Shown here one piece after another: positions 63,777 to 64,000 of a stretch of DNA of 64,000 nucleotides; positions within the stretch are counted from its first letter, which is position 1, and every line of letters starts with the position of its first letter. Origin of the DNA: Burkholderiaceae bacterium (GTDB lineage: Bacteria; Pseudomonadota; Gammaproteobacteria; Burkholderiales; Burkholderiaceae_C). Location of the stretch: the NCBI GenBank assembly GCA_017856435.1, contig JAFMFB010000006.1, positions 18,758-82,757 of the forward strand, written 5' to 3'. A program made the position numbers and the translations under genes. A model generated the notes under the pieces. It made no database searches and was not told the origin of the DNA. It saw nothing but the letters and a program-made list of their open reading frames with translations.

Positions 63777-64000
63777 TTAGGGCCGGCTGGCTGTTGGAAA
63801 CGGCCATGCTGCCTGCGGGCTCAGCGTAGTCTGAGCGGCAGGTGCCGGTGCTGCGGCAGGTTTTGCTACAGCTTTTTTCGCAGGCTTTTTCGCAGCTTTC
63901 TTTGCGGCCTTTTTCGCAGGCTTTTTCGCAGCTTTCTTTGCGGCCTTTTTCGCAGGCTTTTTCGCAGCTTTCTTTGCGGCCTTTTTCGCAGGCTTTTTCG
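63777..64000 (-). CDS. Histone H1-like DNA-binding protein (C-terminal part; N-terminus outside the window)
   Basis: The last 74 codons of a minus-strand gene; the start lies beyond the right edge. The frame reads repeats of KKPAKKAAKKAA and then KKAVAKPAAAPAPAA, ending in the non-basic tail AAWPFPTASRP and TAA. Such Lys/Ala/Pro proteins of Burkholderiales are often called histone H1-like (HctB, AlgP or BpH1 types) and bind DNA non-specifically. The repeats are at first sight exactly conserved at the DNA level. The terminator at 63726-63758 belongs to this gene. Confidence 0.85.
   Translation of the reverse strand, partial: KKPAKKAAKKAAKKPAKKAAKKAAKKPAKKAAKKAAKKPAKKAVAKPAAAPAPAAQTTLSPQAAWPFPTASRP
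63891..63998. repeat. Three perfect 36-bp tandem repeats in the histone H1-like gene
   Basis: The unit of 36 bp, which begins CGCAGCTTTC on the plus strand, occurs at 63891-63926, 63927-63962 and 63963-63998 without a single difference, and continues past the edge. Each unit encodes 12 residues (KKPAKKAAKKAA). Twelve more bases of the unit precede the first copy (63879-63890). This is a coding tandem repeat, not a CRISPR array. Confidence 0.95.

Noticed and set aside
63879..63998. Regular repeats at the right edge as a CRISPR array
   Set aside because: Units are contiguous with no spacers and read as KKPAKKAAKKAA in an open frame ending in a terminator.

Overview
The window is a gene-dense chromosomal segment from a betaproteobacterium of the order Burkholderiales, most likely Comamonadaceae or a close relative. 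This rests on recognised gene content and order (pyrC-DUF3025, dapF-DUF484-xerC, cobW-dksA-hslVU, a complete dcw cluster, accBC-prmA), a Bug-type solute receptor and lysine/alanine-rich histone-like proteins; no database search was possible. There are no IS elements, prophage genes, CRISPR arrays, tRNAs or rRNAs. The only RNA gene seen is RNase P RNA.

Layout. 1-3590 (+): 3' end of an ABC exporter ATPase, pyrC, a DUF3025 gene and htpX with a terminator. 3587-6413 (-): a COG2509-type FAD dehydrogenase and cysK. 6576-8504 (+): an aldo/keto reductase and an AEC carrier, followed by a broken N-terminal copy of the FAD dehydrogenase gene on the minus strand. 8710-10269 (-): a membrane diguanylate cyclase. 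10380-10699: rnpB. 10797-14989 (+): a phnDCEE-type importer with a HAD phosphatase and no C-P lyase. 15086-18791: an IscR-like regulator without cysteine ligands, an MBL hydrolase, a Bug receptor, a small membrane protein and an AhpD/CMD-like protein. 18865-27330 (+): dapF, DUF484, xerC, rlmI, a CobW GTPase, dksA with a histone-like N-terminal tail, and hslVU.

27509-46542 (+) is the division and cell-wall (dcw) cluster: an MraZ operator, then mraZ, rsmH, ftsL, ftsI, murE, murF, mraY, murD, ftsW, murG, murC, ddl, ftsQ, ftsA, ftsZ, lpxC and a tiny membrane protein. From murE to ftsQ almost every junction is an overlapping stop/start. 46622-51476 (-): ruvC, mtgA, a TonB-like protein, an RNase II-family enzyme and a YqiA-like esterase. 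51603-55119 (+): rodA, a beta-hydroxyacid-type dehydrogenase and tldD. 55146-56457 (+): an aromatic-residue leader peptide and attenuator in front of a DAHP synthase gene. 56454-57869 (-): mpl. 57927-63590 (+): an unknown gene, a TlpA-type thioredoxin, accB, accC, prmA, a DUF3426 protein and a PfkB kinase. The right edge holds the C-terminal end of a histone H1-like protein (-) built from perfect 36-bp repeats.

Most of the window is ordinary core genome. The observations most worth following are: (1) the Phe/Tyr-rich leader peptide and attenuator before the DAHP synthase gene; (2) a recurrent -10-like hexamer placed 6-8 nt before the ATG of about eleven genes without Shine-Dalgarno sequences, suggesting widespread leaderless transcripts; (3) a DksA that has lost three of four zinc cysteines, carries a histone-H1-like tail and lies beside a CobW metal chaperone; (4) the FAD-dehydrogenase gene remnant, which no long ORF reveals; (5) an IscR-like regulator with no cluster ligands; (6) the phn-type importer paired with a HAD phosphatase.
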